This document shows, in pieces, positions 15,228-24,661 of a stretch of DNA of 52,155 nucleotides (the stretch's first letter is position 1; each line of letters begins with the position of its first letter). A program made the position numbers and the translations under genes. Source of the DNA: Streptomyces albidoflavus (GTDB taxonomy: Bacteria; Actinomycetota; Actinomycetes; Streptomycetales; Streptomycetaceae); contig NZ_JOII01000035.1 in assembly GCF_000719955.1 (NCBI RefSeq), forward strand, positions 1 through 52,155, in the 5' to 3' direction. A model generated the notes under the pieces. It had not been told where the DNA came from. It did not search any database and saw only the letters and a program-made list of their open reading frames with translations.

Positions 15228-15788
15228 TCATCCTTCCACGGCTCGTATCACGCGGCTGTGGCCGCGGAACTCGGCGACGACCTGGTCGTCCCGGGTGATG
15301 CGGACGTCGTAGACCCCGCTGCGTCCGAAGCGGGTGCGTTCCACGGCGTGAGCGGTCAGTACGTCGCCCTCGCGGGCGGGGGCGACGAAGACGATGTCGG
15401 CGGCGGCCCCCACGGCTTGCGGACCGTAGCTGTTGCAGGCGCAGGCGAAGGCGGTGTCGGCGAGGGTGAAGAGGAAGCCGCCGTGGGCGTTGCCGTGGCC
15501 GTTGACCATGGCGCCGGTGACGGTCATGCCGACGCTCGCGGTGCCTTCGCCGACGGCCTGGAGGGTCATCCCGAGCCCCCGGGAGGCGGCGTCGGCGGCG
15601 AACATCCGGGCGGCGGGACCGTGCGCGCCGGCGGGGTCCGGCGTCACCCGGCCGGGCGTACCGCCCGTAGCGGCCGCGGCGGACCGGCCGGTGGTCCCGG
15701 TACCGGGCGACACCCCCGGAATCCCGGGCTCCGCCCGCTCCTGGAGCCCGGTGCGCGGGCCGGTCGTCACGTCCTCGCCACGTCCCAT
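15228..15788 (-). CDS. paaI: PaaI-type hotdog thioesterase
   Basis: 186 residues from ATG 15788 with AAGGGG ten bases upstream. The hotdog core begins near residue 60 (MFAADAASRGLGMTL) and holds the family signature VNGHGNAHGGFLFTLADTAF (Asn/His/Gly followed by the active-site Asp). PaaI removes CoA from stalled ring-hydroxylated phenylacetyl-CoA intermediates. The first 60 residues are a Gly/Thr/Pro-rich extension not typical of PaaI; a start nearer the core cannot be excluded. Its stop overlaps the paaK start region. Confidence 0.88.
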   Translation of the reverse strand: MGRGEDVTTGPRTGLQERAEPGIPGVSPGTGTTGRSAAAATGGTPGRVTPDPAGAHGPAARMFAADAASRGLGMTLQAVGEGTASVGMTVTGAMVNGHGNAHGGFLFTLADTAFACACNSYGPQAVGAAADIVFVAPAREGDVLTAHAVERTRFGRSGVYDVRITRDDQVVAEFRGHSRVIRAVEG

Positions 15789-15812
15789 GTGGCCATCACC
15801 CCTTGCTGCCCG

Positions 15813-15826
15813 ACCGAACATTCGGT
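15813..15826. promoter_or_regulatory. PaaR-type operator, ACCGAA-CA-TTCGGT
   Basis: Perfect 6-base arms centred in the 93-base divergent region between paaI and paaN. It agrees with the ACCG...CGGT core reported for TetR-type PaaR of actinobacteria. Binding would block both operons until phenylacetyl-CoA releases the repressor. No paaR gene is in the window. Confidence 0.75.
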
Positions 15827-15881
15827 TAGCTTGCGACCAGCTCAGTAATTCAGCATCCGATCTGCCTGTCAAGGGGTGCCC

Positions 15882-17600
15882 ATGCCTTCTCCCGACGCCA
15901 CCGCCACCACCGGTGCGGCCGACTTCTTCGCCCGCCACGAGACCCTGCTGAGCAGGGCTTCGGCCGAGATCACCGCCCGCGGGTACTGGTCGGCGTACCC
16001 GGAGTCGCCGAGCCGTTCCGTCTACGGCGACGGCGCGGCCGAGGCGGGCGAGGCGGCCTTCGAGGCGCGGCTCGGCCGCGCCTTCGAGCTGCCCGGCCAC
16101 CCCGGCGAGGCGGGCGCCGTCGGCGGCGAGGTCTCCCCCTACGGCCGCACCCTCGGCGTGACCTACCCGCGCCTGGCCCCGGCCGACGCGGTGGCCGCCG
16201 CCAAGGCCGCCGGGCCCACCTGGCGCCGGGCCACCCCGGACCAGCGCGCCGGGGTCGCCGCCGAGATCCTGGCCCGGCTCAACGCGGCCTCCTTCGAGAT
16301 CGGCCACGCCGTCCACCACACGACGGGCCAGCCCTTCGTGATGGCCTTCCAGGCGGGCGGCCCGAACGCGCAGGACCGGGGCCTGGAGGCGGTGGCGTAC
16401 GCCTGGGCGGAGCAGAAGCGGCACCCGGCGGCGGCGCGGTGGGAGAAGCCCGCGCGCAAGGGTGAGCCGACGGTGCTGGAGAAGACGTTCACGCCGGTCG
16501 GCGCGGGTGTCTCGCTGCTGGTCGCCTGCAACACCTTCCCGACCTGGAACGGCTACCCGGGCCTGTTCGCCTCGCTGGTCACCGGCAACCCGGTGGTCGT
16601 CAAGCCGCACCCGGGCGCGATCCTGCCGCTGGCGATCACCGTCGGCATCGCCCGTGAGGTGCTGGCCGAGGCCGGGTTCGACCCGGACGTGGTGCTGCTC
16701 GCCGCCGAGGAGGCGGGCGGGCGCAGCGCCGCCGAGCTGGCCGTCCACCCGGACGTGCGGATCGTCGACTTCACCGGCTCCTCGGAGTTCGGCACCTGGC
16801 TGGAGCGCAACGCCCTGCAGGCCGCCGTCTTCACCGAGAAGGCCGGGCTCAACACGGTCGTCCTGGACTCCACCGACGACTACAAGGGCCTGCTGCGGAA
16901 CCTCTCGTTCTCGCTCTCCCTCTACAGCGGCCAGATGTGCACCACCCCGCAGAACCTCTACGTCCCGCGTCAGGGTTTCGCCACCGACCAGGGCGTGAAG
17001 ACCCCGGCCGAGTTCGGCGCGGACCTGGGCGCGGCCCTCGACAAGCTGCTCGGTGACCCGGAGCGGGCGGCCGGGACGCTGGGCGCGCTGGTCGGCGCGC
17101 CGGTGGTGGAGCGGGTCGAGCGGGCCGCGAAGCTGGGCGGCACCAGCTGGGGCGGGCAGGCCCTGGTCCACCCGTCCTCGGAGGCGGCGGTGCAGCGTTC
17201 GCCGCTGGTCACCCTGCTGGACGCCGACGCGGACGCGGAGACGTACCGCAGCGAGTGGTTCGGGCCCATCTCCTTCGTGGTCGCCACCGACTCCACCGAC
17301 CACTCCCTGGCGCTCTTCCGGGAGACCGTCGGCGAGCACGGCGCGCTGACTGCCACCGTGCACTCCACCGACGAGGAGGTGCTGGAGCGGGCCCGGGAGG
17401 CGGCGCTGGACGCGGGCGTGCACCTGGCCGAGAACTTCACCGGCCCGGTCTTCGTCAACCAGTCGGCGGCCTTCTCCGACTTCCACGGCTCGGCCGCCAA
17501 CCCGGCCGCCTCCGCCACCCTCACCGACCCGGCCTTCGTCACCGGCCGCTTCCACACCCTCCAGTCCCGCCGCCCGGCCCGTCCCGTCCAGGGGGCCTGA
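15882..17600 (+). CDS. paaN: PaaN-type aldehyde dehydrogenase of the phenylacetate pathway
   Basis: 572 residues from ATG 15882 behind AAGGGG. Aldehyde dehydrogenase fold: VACNTFPTWNGYPGLFASLV (NAD(P) site region), FTGSSEFG, the Glu region VFTEKAGLN and the nucleophile region SGQMCTTPQ with Cys353. It matches the PaaN variant found in actinobacteria; the fused C-terminal enoyl-CoA hydratase (MaoC) domain of E. coli PaaZ is absent. By pathway logic it oxidises the aldehyde formed when the oxepin-CoA ring is opened. First gene of the plus-strand operon; the thiolase follows one base later. Confidence 0.88.
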   Translation: MPSPDATATTGAADFFARHETLLSRASAEITARGYWSAYPESPSRSVYGDGAAEAGEAAFEARLGRAFELPGHPGEAGAVGGEVSPYGRTLGVTYPRLAPADAVAAAKAAGPTWRRATPDQRAGVAAEILARLNAASFEIGHAVHHTTGQPFVMAFQAGGPNAQDRGLEAVAYAWAEQKRHPAAARWEKPARKGEPTVLEKTFTPVGAGVSLLVACNTFPTWNGYPGLFASLVTGNPVVVKPHPGAILPLAITVGIAREVLAEAGFDPDVVLLAAEEAGGRSAAELAVHPDVRIVDFTGSSEFGTWLERNALQAAVFTEKAGLNTVVLDSTDDYKGLLRNLSFSLSLYSGQMCTTPQNLYVPRQGFATDQGVKTPAEFGADLGAALDKLLGDPERAAGTLGALVGAPVVERVERAAKLGGTSWGGQALVHPSSEAAVQRSPLVTLLDADADAETYRSEWFGPISFVVATDSTDHSLALFRETVGEHGALTATVHSTDEEVLERAREAALDAGVHLAENFTGPVFVNQSAAFSDFHGSAANPAASATLTDPAFVTGRFHTLQSRRPARPVQGA

Positions 17601-17601
17601 G

Positions 17602-18813
17602 GTGCCGGAGGAGGTCTACCTGATCGACGGGGCGCGCACCCCGCAGGGCAAGTACGGCGGGGCGCTCGCCCAGGTCCGCCCCGACGACCTGGCCGCGCTG
17701 GTCGTCGGCGAGGCGGTGCGGCGCGCCCGGGTGCCGGCCGACGCCGTCGACGAGGTGATCCTCGGCGCCGCCAACCAGGCGGGCGAGGACAACCGGGACG
17801 TCGCGCGGATGGCGGTGCTGCTGGCGGGGCTGCCGCACACGGTGCCCGGCTACACCGTCAACCGGCTCTGCGCCTCGGGCCTGACCGCCGTCGCCTCGGC
17901 CGCGCAGGCCGTCCGCTCCGGCGAGGCCGGGGTGGTGGTGGCGGGCGGCGTCGAGTCGATGACCCGGGCGCCGTGGGTGATGGCGAAGCCGGGCACGCCC
18001 TGGGCCAAGCCCGGCGAGGTCTTCGACACCTCGCTGGGGTGGCGGTTCACCAACCCGAGGTTCGCCGCGGCCGACCGGGCCCCGGCGCCCGGCGAGGGCC
18101 CGGTGACCCTCTCCATGGGCGAGACGGCCGAGGAGGTCGCCGCGCTCGACGGGATCACCCGCGAGCAGTCCGACGCCTTCGCGCTCCGCTCGCACCAGCG
18201 GGCGGTGGCGGCCCAGCGCGCCGGGCACTTCGACCGCGAGCTGGTCCCCGTCCCCGTCAAGGACGGCGAGGTCACGGCGGACGAGGGCCCGCGCCCCTCC
18301 ACCACGCTGGAGAAGCTGGCCACGCTGCGGACCGTCTTCCGGGCCGACGGCATCGTCACCGCCGGCGCCTCCTCGCCGCTCTCGGACGGCGCCTCGGCGC
18401 TGGTCGTGGCGAGCGGCGCGGCCGTCGAGCGGTACGGGCTGACGCCCCGCGCCCGCGTCGTCACCTCCGCCTCGGCCGGGGTCGAGCCGCACCTGATGGG
18501 GCTCGGCCCGGTCCCCGCGACGCACAAGGCGCTGGAGCGGGCCGGGTGGACGGCGGCCGACGTGGAGGCCGCCGAGCTGAACGAGGCGTTCGCCGCGCAG
18601 GCCCTCGCCGTGATCGGCCGCCTGAAGCTCGACCCGGAGCGGGTCAACGCGGACGGCGGCGCCATCGCGCTCGGCCACCCGCTGGGCTCCTCGGGCTCCC
18701 GCATCCTGCTGACCCTGCTGGGCCGCCTGGAGCGCGAGGACGCCCGCCGGGGCCTGGCCACCCTCTGCGTCGGCGTCGGGCAGGGCGTCGCGATGCTGGT
18801 GGAACGCGTATGA
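17602..18813 (+). CDS. paaJ: Thiolase, 3-oxoadipyl-CoA/PaaJ type
   Basis: 403 residues from GTG 17602, one base after the paaN stop. Thiolase signatures: nucleophile NRLCASGL (Cys90), AGGVESMTRAPWV, GGAIALGHPLGSSG (catalytic His) and the final CVGVGQG with the second Cys. In the phenylacetate pathway this enzyme cleaves 3-oxo-dehydrosuberyl-CoA and 3-oxoadipyl-CoA to acetyl-CoA and succinyl-CoA. Its stop overlaps the next start by 4 bases. Exact substrate comes from context; an acetoacetyl-CoA thiolase is less likely here. Confidence 0.88.
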   Translation: MPEEVYLIDGARTPQGKYGGALAQVRPDDLAALVVGEAVRRARVPADAVDEVILGAANQAGEDNRDVARMAVLLAGLPHTVPGYTVNRLCASGLTAVASAAQAVRSGEAGVVVAGGVESMTRAPWVMAKPGTPWAKPGEVFDTSLGWRFTNPRFAAADRAPAPGEGPVTLSMGETAEEVAALDGITREQSDAFALRSHQRAVAAQRAGHFDRELVPVPVKDGEVTADEGPRPSTTLEKLATLRTVFRADGIVTAGASSPLSDGASALVVASGAAVERYGLTPRARVVTSASAGVEPHLMGLGPVPATHKALERAGWTAADVEAAELNEAFAAQALAVIGRLKLDPERVNADGGAIALGHPLGSSGSRILLTLLGRLEREDARRGLATLCVGVGQGVAMLVERV

Positions 18814-19604
18814 GTACGGGGACGCGTACGGGCGCCTTCACCACCCTCGCCGTCGAGGAGCGGGACGACCGGGTCGTGGTGACCCTGGACCGGCCCGAGG
18901 CGCGGAACGCGATCAGCGCCCGCATGATCCGCGAGCTGCACACGGTCTGCGAGGCGCTGGAGGACGAGCCGCGCTTCCTGCTGCTGACCGGCGCCGGGCG
19001 GGTCTTCGCGGGCGGCGCCGACATCGCGGAGCTGCGCGAACGCGGCCGGGACCAGGCGCTCCAGGGCGTCAACAGCCGCCTCTTCGAGCGGGTCCGCCGG
19101 CTCCCGATGCCGACGGTGGCCGCCGTCGACGGCTGGGCGCTGGGCGGCGGCGCGGAGCTGGCGTACGCCTGCGACCTGCGGATCGCGGGGCCGGACGCGG
19201 TCTTCGGCAACCCGGAGCCCGGCCTCGGCATCCTCGCCGCCGCCGGGGCCTGCTGGCGGCTGCCGGAGCTGGTCGGCGAGTCGGTCGCCAAGCAGGTACT
19301 GCTGGCCGGCCGGCGGCTGGACGCCGAGGCGGCGCTCGCCTGCGGCCTCGTCGCCGACGTGGTCCCCGCCGAGGAGCTGACCGGCGCGGCCCACCGGCTG
19401 ATCGACCGGATGGCCCGCCAGTCGGCGACCGCGCTCCGGCTGACCAAGCTCGTCGTGGACTCCCCCGGCGCCCACCCGGTCGCCGACGACCTCGCGCAGG
19501 CCGTCCTCTTTGAGGGCGCCGACAAGCGCGAGCGCATGACCGCCTTCCTGGAGCGCGGCTCCGCCCGCTCCACCACCCCCGCCCCCTCGGAGGCCCGCTC
19601 ATGA
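18810..19604 (+). CDS. Enoyl-CoA hydratase/isomerase (PaaF/PaaG type)
   Basis: 264 residues from ATG 18810, overlapping the thiolase stop (ATGA). Crotonase fold with the oxyanion-hole motifs GRVFAGGADI and WALGGGAEL, and both hydratase glutamates in place (GGGAEL and FGNPEPGLG). This favours a true hydratase (PaaF role), although the pathway also needs the epoxide isomerase PaaG and only one crotonase gene is present in this cluster. Translationally coupled to both neighbours. Confidence 0.88.
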   Translation: MSTGTRTGAFTTLAVEERDDRVVVTLDRPEARNAISARMIRELHTVCEALEDEPRFLLLTGAGRVFAGGADIAELRERGRDQALQGVNSRLFERVRRLPMPTVAAVDGWALGGGAELAYACDLRIAGPDAVFGNPEPGLGILAAAGACWRLPELVGESVAKQVLLAGRRLDAEAALACGLVADVVPAEELTGAAHRLIDRMARQSATALRLTKLVVDSPGAHPVADDLAQAVLFEGADKRERMTAFLERGSARSTTPAPSEARS

Positions 19605-20485
19605 CCACCGGAACAGGACCGGCCCCCGCCCTTCCCCGCGGCGTCGCCGTGATCGGCGGCGGGCGGATGGGCGCGGGCATCGCCCAGTCCTTCGCGACGG
19701 CCGGGGCGCCGGTCACCGTGGTCGAGCAGAGCCGCGAGGCGGCCGAGGCGGTCCGCGAGCGGATCGCCGGGTCGCTGGAGCGGGCCGCCGGGCGCGGGCT
19801 GATCGACGCCGACCCGGCCGAGGTGCTGGACCGGATGGCCTTCGCCGACGCGGTGACCGGGCTGGACCCGGCGACCGAGCTGGTCGTGGAGGCCGTACCG
19901 GAGGACGCCGGGCTGAAGGCGAAGGTGCTGGCCGCCGCCGAGCAGGTGGTGGGTGAGACCACGGTGCTGGCGACCAACACCAGTTCGCTCTCGGTCACCG
20001 AGCTTGCGGCCGTGCTGGAGCGGCCCGCGCGCTTCCTCGGCCTGCACTTCTTCAACCCGGTCCCGGCCTCCGCGCTGATCGAGCTGGTCGTCGCCGAGTC
20101 CACCGGAGCGGACGTGGTGGACCGGGCGCTGGCCTGGACGGCGGCGCTCGGCAAGAAGGACGTCGTCGTCAGGGACTCGCCGGGCTTCGCCTCCAGCCGG
20201 CTCGGCGTGGCGCTCGGCCTGGAGGCCATCCGCATGGTCGAGGAGGGGGTGGCCTCCGCCGAGGCCATCGACGACGCCATGCGGCTCGGCTACAAGCACC
20301 CCATGGGCCCGCTGCGCCTGACCGACCTGGTCGGTCTCGACGTGCGCCTGGCCATCGCCGAGTACCTGCACGCCACCCTCGGCGAGCGGTTCGCGCCGCC
20401 GCGGCTGCTGCGGGACAAGGTGGCCCGGGGCGAGCTGGGGCGCTCCACCGGACAGGGATTCCACACGTGGGAGAAGCAGAGGTGA
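19601..20485 (+). CDS. paaH: 3-hydroxyacyl-CoA dehydrogenase (PaaH type)
   Basis: 294 residues from ATG 19601, overlapping the previous stop by 4 bases. Rossmann motif [13 protein letters not shown] near the N-terminus, [13 protein letters not shown], and the catalytic region [10 protein letters not shown] with the active His. C-terminal dimerisation domain contains [18 protein letters not shown]. It oxidises 3-hydroxyacyl-CoA intermediates in the lower beta-oxidation-like half of the pathway using NAD. Length is that of the bacterial short form. Confidence 0.92.
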   Translation: MTTGTGPAPALPRGVAVIGGGRMGAGIAQSFATAGAPVTVVEQSREAAEAVRERIAGSLERAAGRGLIDADPAEVLDRMAFADAVTGLDPATELVVEAVPEDAGLKAKVLAAAEQVVGETTVLATNTSSLSVTELAAVLERPARFLGLHFFNPVPASALIELVVAESTGADVVDRALAWTAALGKKDVVVRDSPGFASSRLGVALGLEAIRMVEEGVASAEAIDDAMRLGYKHPMGPLRLTDLVGLDVRLAIAEYLHATLGERFAPPRLLRDKVARGELGRSTGQGFHTWEKQR

Positions 20486-21471
20486 GCCAGATGACCGAGA
20501 CCGAGGCGCCCGGCGCGGACGCGCTCCAGGAGTACTTCGACGCGACCATCGCCCGCGACCAGCGGGTGGAGCCGCGCGACTGGATGCCCGAGGGGTACCG
20601 CAAGACGCTGATCCGGCAGATCGCGCAGCACGCCCACTCCGAGATCATCGGGATGCAGCCGGAGGGCGACTGGATCACCCGCGCGCCCTCGCTGCGCCGC
20701 AAGTCGATCCTCTTCGCCAAGGTGCAGGACGAGGCGGGCCACGGGCTGTACCTGTACAGCGCGGCCGAGACGCTCGGCGCCGACCGCGACGACCTCACCG
20801 AGCGGCTGATCACCGGCCGCCAGAAGTACTCCTCGATCTTCAACTACCCGACGCCGACCTTCGCCGACGTCGGCGTCATCGGCTGGTTCGTGGACGGCGC
20901 CGCCATCTGCAACCAGGTCCCGCTCTGCCGCAGTTCGTACGGCCCGTACGCGCGGGCGATGGTGCGGGTCTGCAAGGAGGAGTCGTTCCACCAGCGGCAG
21001 GGTTACGAGCTGCTGATGACGATGATGTCCGGCACCGAGGGCCAGCGGGCGATGGTGCAGGACGCGGTGGACCGCTGGTGGTGGCCGTCGCTGATGATGT
21101 TCGGCCCGCCGGACGACAACTCGCCCAACTCCGAACGATCCATGGCCTGGAAGATCAAGCGGCACTCCAACGACGAACTGCGCCAGCGCTTCGTCGACAT
21201 GACCGTCCCGCAGGCCGAACACCTGGGCGTCACCCTCCCCGACCCCGAGCTGAGGTGGAACGAGGAGCGCGGCCGGTACGACTTCGGCACGCCCGACTAC
21301 GCCGAGCTGATGCGGGTCATCTCCGGCGACGGCCCGTGCAACGCCGAGCGCGTCACCCGCCGCCGCACCGCCCACGAGGACGGCGCCTGGGTCCGCGAGG
21401 CCGCCGCCGCCCACGCCGCCAAGCACACCGCCCGCCACACCGGGCCCGACCGGACGGAGGCCGCCGCATGA
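20482..21471 (+). CDS. paaA: Phenylacetyl-CoA epoxidase catalytic subunit A
   Basis: 329 residues from GTG 20482 (GTGA overlap with paaH, GGGAG eight bases before); ATG 20491 is an alternative. Four-helix di-iron protein: ligands in [23 protein letters not shown] (ExxH) and [12 protein letters not shown] (second ExxH). PaaA inserts one oxygen atom of O2 into the aromatic ring of phenylacetyl-CoA, giving the 1,2-epoxide. Works with PaaC (structural partner), PaaB and the reductase PaaE encoded downstream. Next start overlaps by 4 bases. Confidence 0.96.
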   Translation: MSQMTETEAPGADALQEYFDATIARDQRVEPRDWMPEGYRKTLIRQIAQHAHSEIIGMQPEGDWITRAPSLRRKSILFAKVQDEAGHGLYLYSAAETLGADRDDLTERLITGRQKYSSIFNYPTPTFADVGVIGWFVDGAAICNQVPLCRSSYGPYARAMVRVCKEESFHQRQGYELLMTMMSGTEGQRAMVQDAVDRWWWPSLMMFGPPDDNSPNSERSMAWKIKRHSNDELRQRFVDMTVPQAEHLGVTLPDPELRWNEERGRYDFGTPDYAELMRVISGDGPCNAERVTRRRTAHEDGAWVREAAAAHAAKHTARHTGPDRTEAAA

Positions 21472-21785
21472 GCGAGACCCCTACCCCCGCCACCGGGAGC
21501 CCGCGCGGCTCCTGGCCGCTCTACGAGATCTTCGTCCGCGGCAAGCGCGGCCTCAACCACGTCCACGTCGGCTCGCTGCGCGCCGCCGACGACCGGATGG
21601 CCCTGCTCAACGCCCGGGACCTCTACACCCGCCGCAACGAGGGCGTCTCCATCTGGGCGGTCCGCTCCACCGACATCGCCGCCTCCGCCCCGGACGAGAA
21701 GGACCCCTTCTTCGCCCCCAGCGGCGACAAGGTCTACCGCCACCCGACGTTCTACGACATCCCCGAGGACGTCCCGCACATCTAG
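21468..21785 (+). CDS. paaB: Phenylacetyl-CoA epoxidase subunit B
   Basis: 105 residues from ATG 21468, overlapping the paaA stop. Family blocks [40 protein letters not shown] and [19 protein letters not shown] are all present. PaaB bridges PaaAC heterodimers in the epoxidase complex. Normal length. Confidence 0.95.
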   Translation: MSETPTPATGSPRGSWPLYEIFVRGKRGLNHVHVGSLRAADDRMALLNARDLYTRRNEGVSIWAVRSTDIAASAPDEKDPFFAPSGDKVYRHPTFYDIPEDVPHI

Positions 21786-21846
21786 GCACGCCCCCACCCC
21801 ACCTCACCCCGCGCAGCAGAGAACCACGGAACAAGGAGCACCCCCG

Positions 21847-22707
21847 ATGAGTGACGAGCACCTCTCGGCGTCCCTGGCCGCCGGAGCAGAGGACGGCGAG
21901 GGCCGCTGGGCGTTCGGCACGGGCTTCGAGGACCCGCTGCACGGCGTGGACACCACCGTCCCCGACGGGGTCGACGCCGGCGCGCTGGCCGCGCTCTGCC
22001 TCGCCCTCGGCGACGACGCCCTGGTCGGCGCGCAGCGCCTGGCCCAGTGGACCACCGACGCCCCCGAGCTGGAGATCGAGCTGGCCCTCGCCAACATCGG
22101 CCTCGACCTCCTCGGCCAGGCCCGCCTGCTGTACGCCCGCACCGGGCAGGTGGACGGCACCGGGCGCGGGGAGGACGACTTCGCCTACTGGCGCGACGCG
22201 GACGCCTTCCGCAACGTCCGCCTCGCCGAACTCCCGCGCGGCGACTTCGCCTTCTCCATGGCGCGGCTGCTGGCCCTCTCGGCCTGGCGGCTCGCCCTCT
22301 TCCAGCGCCTGGCGGCCGCCCCGGACCCGGTGCTGGCCGCCATCGCCGCCAAGGGCGTCAAGGAACTGGCGTACCACCGCCAGTTCGCCGCCGACTGGAT
22401 CGTGCGGCTCGGCGACGGCACCGAGGAGTCGGCCCGCCGGATGCAGGCCGGGTACGACGAGGCCGGGCCGTGGCTGGGCGAGCTGGCCGCCGACACCTCC
22501 GCCGACGCGCTCGGCGGCGACGCGGCGGGGGCCGCCGCCGAACTGCGGCAGGTGTGGGAGGAGACGGCGCGTGCGGCGGGGCTGACGGTGGGCGCGTACC
22601 CGGCGCACCCCGGCGCCGGCCGTTCCGGTGAGCGCACCGAGCACCTGGCGCCGCTCCTCGAAGAGCTCCAGTCGGTGGCCCGCGCCCACCCCGGGGCGGC
22701 GTGGTGA
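21847..22707 (+). CDS. paaC: Phenylacetyl-CoA epoxidase subunit C
   Basis: 286 residues from ATG 21847 behind AAGGAG. A di-iron-like four-helix bundle relative of PaaA that serves as its structural partner: ELEIELALANIGLDLLGQAR, EDDFAYWRDADAFRNVRLAE and ELAYHRQFAADWIVRLGDG are family blocks. Separated from paaB by 61 bases with its own strong ribosome site, the only loose junction in the operon; the following gene overlaps by 4 bases. Confidence 0.95.
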   Translation: MSDEHLSASLAAGAEDGEGRWAFGTGFEDPLHGVDTTVPDGVDAGALAALCLALGDDALVGAQRLAQWTTDAPELEIELALANIGLDLLGQARLLYARTGQVDGTGRGEDDFAYWRDADAFRNVRLAELPRGDFAFSMARLLALSAWRLALFQRLAAAPDPVLAAIAAKGVKELAYHRQFAADWIVRLGDGTEESARRMQAGYDEAGPWLGELAADTSADALGGDAAGAAAELRQVWEETARAAGLTVGAYPAHPGAGRSGERTEHLAPLLEELQSVARAHPGAAW

Positions 22708-23375
22708 CCCGGCCCGGCGCGGCGGTCACCGTCCCGGCCGCGCTCTTCGACGCCGGCCTCGACGCGGTCCTCGCCGAGGCGGCCCGCGACACCGGCGGCC
22801 CGGCCCTGCGCGCGGTCCCGGACGGCGGGCCGGCCGTCGCCTCGGACGCGGACGGAGACGGAGCCGGGGACGGCCTGGAACTGGCCCGTGCCGCCGCGTC
22901 CGCCGTCCGCGACCCCGAACTGCCCATGCTGACCCTGGCCGACCTCGGCGTGCTCCGCTCGGTGGCGTACGCGGCGGACGGCGCGGTCGAGGTGGCGCTG
23001 ACCCCGACCTACTCGGGCTGCCCGGCCCTCGCCGAGATGCGCGCGGAGACCGTACGGGCCCTGCACGACGCGGGCTTCCCCGAGGTGCGGGTGGTCACCG
23101 TGCTGGACCCGCCGTGGTCGACGGACTGGATCAGCGAGGCCGGGCGCCGGGCCCTCGCCGCGCACCACATCGCGCCGCCCGGCCCCGCTCCGCGCCCCTC
23201 GGGCCCGGTGCCGCTCACGCTGTCGCCGACCCGCACGGCCGCGCCCGAAGTGGCGTGCCCGCTCTGCGGGTCGGGGCGGACGGAGGAGATCTCCCGGTTC
23301 TCCGCCACCTCCTGCCGGGCGCTGCGCCGCTGCCTCGCCTGCCGGGAACCCTTCGAGCACGTCAAGGAGATCTAG
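22704..23375 (+). CDS. paaD: PaaD, MIP18/DUF59-type maturation protein with zinc ribbon
   Basis: 223 residues from GTG 22704 (GTGA overlap with paaC). A DUF59 domain (RDPELPMLTLADLGVLRSV, TPTYSGCPAL with the conserved Cys) is followed by a C-terminal zinc-ribbon region CPLCGSG...CLACRE. PaaD is thought to help assemble metal centres for the epoxidase. The first 50 residues are an extra Ala/Gly/Asp-rich segment compared with the usual length of about 165-170. Confidence 0.92.
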   Translation: MTRPGAAVTVPAALFDAGLDAVLAEAARDTGGPALRAVPDGGPAVASDADGDGAGDGLELARAAASAVRDPELPMLTLADLGVLRSVAYAADGAVEVALTPTYSGCPALAEMRAETVRALHDAGFPEVRVVTVLDPPWSTDWISEAGRRALAAHHIAPPGPAPRPSGPVPLTLSPTRTAAPEVACPLCGSGRTEEISRFSATSCRALRRCLACREPFEHVKEI

Positions 23376-24497
23376 ATGTCCGCGCCCACCTCGCCCGCCC
23401 CCGCCGCCCCGGCCCCGGCCCCCGCGCGCCGCAGGCCCCGGTTCCACGCGCTGCGGGTGGCCTCCGTGGAGCCGCTGTGCGAGGACGCCGCCGCCGTCAC
23501 CTTCGAGGTGCCCGACGCCCTCGCGGAGGCCTTCGCCTTCGCCCCGGGCCAGTCCCTGACGGTCCGCCGCACCGTGGACGGCCGCGACGAGCGCCGCTCG
23601 TACTCGCTCTGCGCCCCGGTGGGCGCCGCGCCCCGCATCGGCGTGCGGGTGGTGCCGGACGGCCTCTTCTCGACCTGGCTGGTGCGCGAGGTGCGGCCCG
23701 GCGACGTGGTCGACGTGATGGAGCCGACCGGCCTGTTCACCCCGGCCCTCGGCGAGCCCGGGCACCACGTCCTGGTCGCCGCCGGCTCCGGCATCACCCC
23801 GATGCTCTCCATCGCCGCCTCGCTCCTCGCCGGCCACCCCGACGCCCGCGTGACCCTGCTCTACGGCAACCGCCGCTCGGGCACGGTGATGTTCGCCGAC
23901 GAGCTGGCCGACCTGAAGGACCGGTACGCCGACCGCTTTCAGGTCGCGCACATCCTCTCCCGGGAGCCGCGCGAGGCCGAGATCCTCTCCGGCCGCCTGG
24001 ACGCCGACCGCCTCGCCGCCCTGGTCCCCGCCCTGCTGGAGGTGGCCGACACCGACCACTGGTGGCTCTGCGGCCCGCACGGCATGGTCCGCGACGCGCA
24101 GGCGCTGCTGGAGCGGCTGGGGGTGCCGGGCGACCGGGTCCACCAGGAGCTGTTCTTCGCCGACGACCAGGAGGAGCCGGCCCCCGTCCGCCGCGACGAG
24201 AACGCGCTGCCCGAAGGCCCGGTCTCCGAGGTGACCCTGGTCCTGGACGGCCGCTCCTCCACCTTCCCGGCGAGCCGCGCCGAAACCGTCCTGGACGGCG
24301 CCCAGCGGGTCCGCCCCGACATGCCGTTCGCCTGCAAGGGCGGCGTCTGCGGCACCTGCCGCGCCAAGGTCACCTCCGGCGAGGCCGAGATGCGCCGCAA
24401 CTTCGCCCTGGAGGAGGCCGAGGTCGAGCAGGGGTACGTCCTGACCTGCCAGACCCGGCCCGTCTCGGAGCAGGTCACGGTCGACTTCGACGTCTGA
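23376..24497 (+). CDS. paaE: Phenylacetyl-CoA epoxidase reductase subunit E
   Basis: 373 residues from ATG 23376, directly after the paaD stop. FAD domain (RRSYSLCAPVG), NAD(P)H domain (VAAGSGITPMLSI, LYGNRRSGTVMF, WWLCGPHGMV) and a C-terminal plant-type 2Fe-2S domain with Cys320, Cys325 and Cys328 in CKGGVCGTCRAKV plus the fourth Cys in LTCQTRP. It passes electrons from NAD(P)H to the di-iron centre of PaaA. Last gene of the operon; a terminator follows. Confidence 0.95.
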   Translation: MSAPTSPAPAAPAPAPARRRPRFHALRVASVEPLCEDAAAVTFEVPDALAEAFAFAPGQSLTVRRTVDGRDERRSYSLCAPVGAAPRIGVRVVPDGLFSTWLVREVRPGDVVDVMEPTGLFTPALGEPGHHVLVAAGSGITPMLSIAASLLAGHPDARVTLLYGNRRSGTVMFADELADLKDRYADRFQVAHILSREPREAEILSGRLDADRLAALVPALLEVADTDHWWLCGPHGMVRDAQALLERLGVPGDRVHQELFFADDQEEPAPVRRDENALPEGPVSEVTLVLDGRSSTFPASRAETVLDGAQRVRPDMPFACKGGVCGTCRAKVTSGEAEMRRNFALEEAEVEQGYVLTCQTRPVSEQVTVDFDV

Positions 24498-24518
24498 GCC
24501 GGAGCGCCCGTACACAGC

Positions 24519-24551
24519 ACGAAGCCCCTGACACGTGGTCAGGGGCTTCGT
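24519..24551. terminator. Terminator of the paa operon
   Basis: Perfect 14-base stem ACGAAGCCCCTGAC / GTCAGGGGCTTCGT with a 5-base loop, 21 bases after the paaE stop; also faces the converging rodlin gene. Confidence 0.85.
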
Positions 24552-24661
24552 CGCCGGTCGGCCGGTCACCGGCGGGGTCGCCCTCGGTGGCTCGGTGGGC
24601 TCGCGTCCGCTGCCGACGGGGATTGCGGCGCGGCGCCGGCCCGGGAGCCGGGCGGGGGGCG

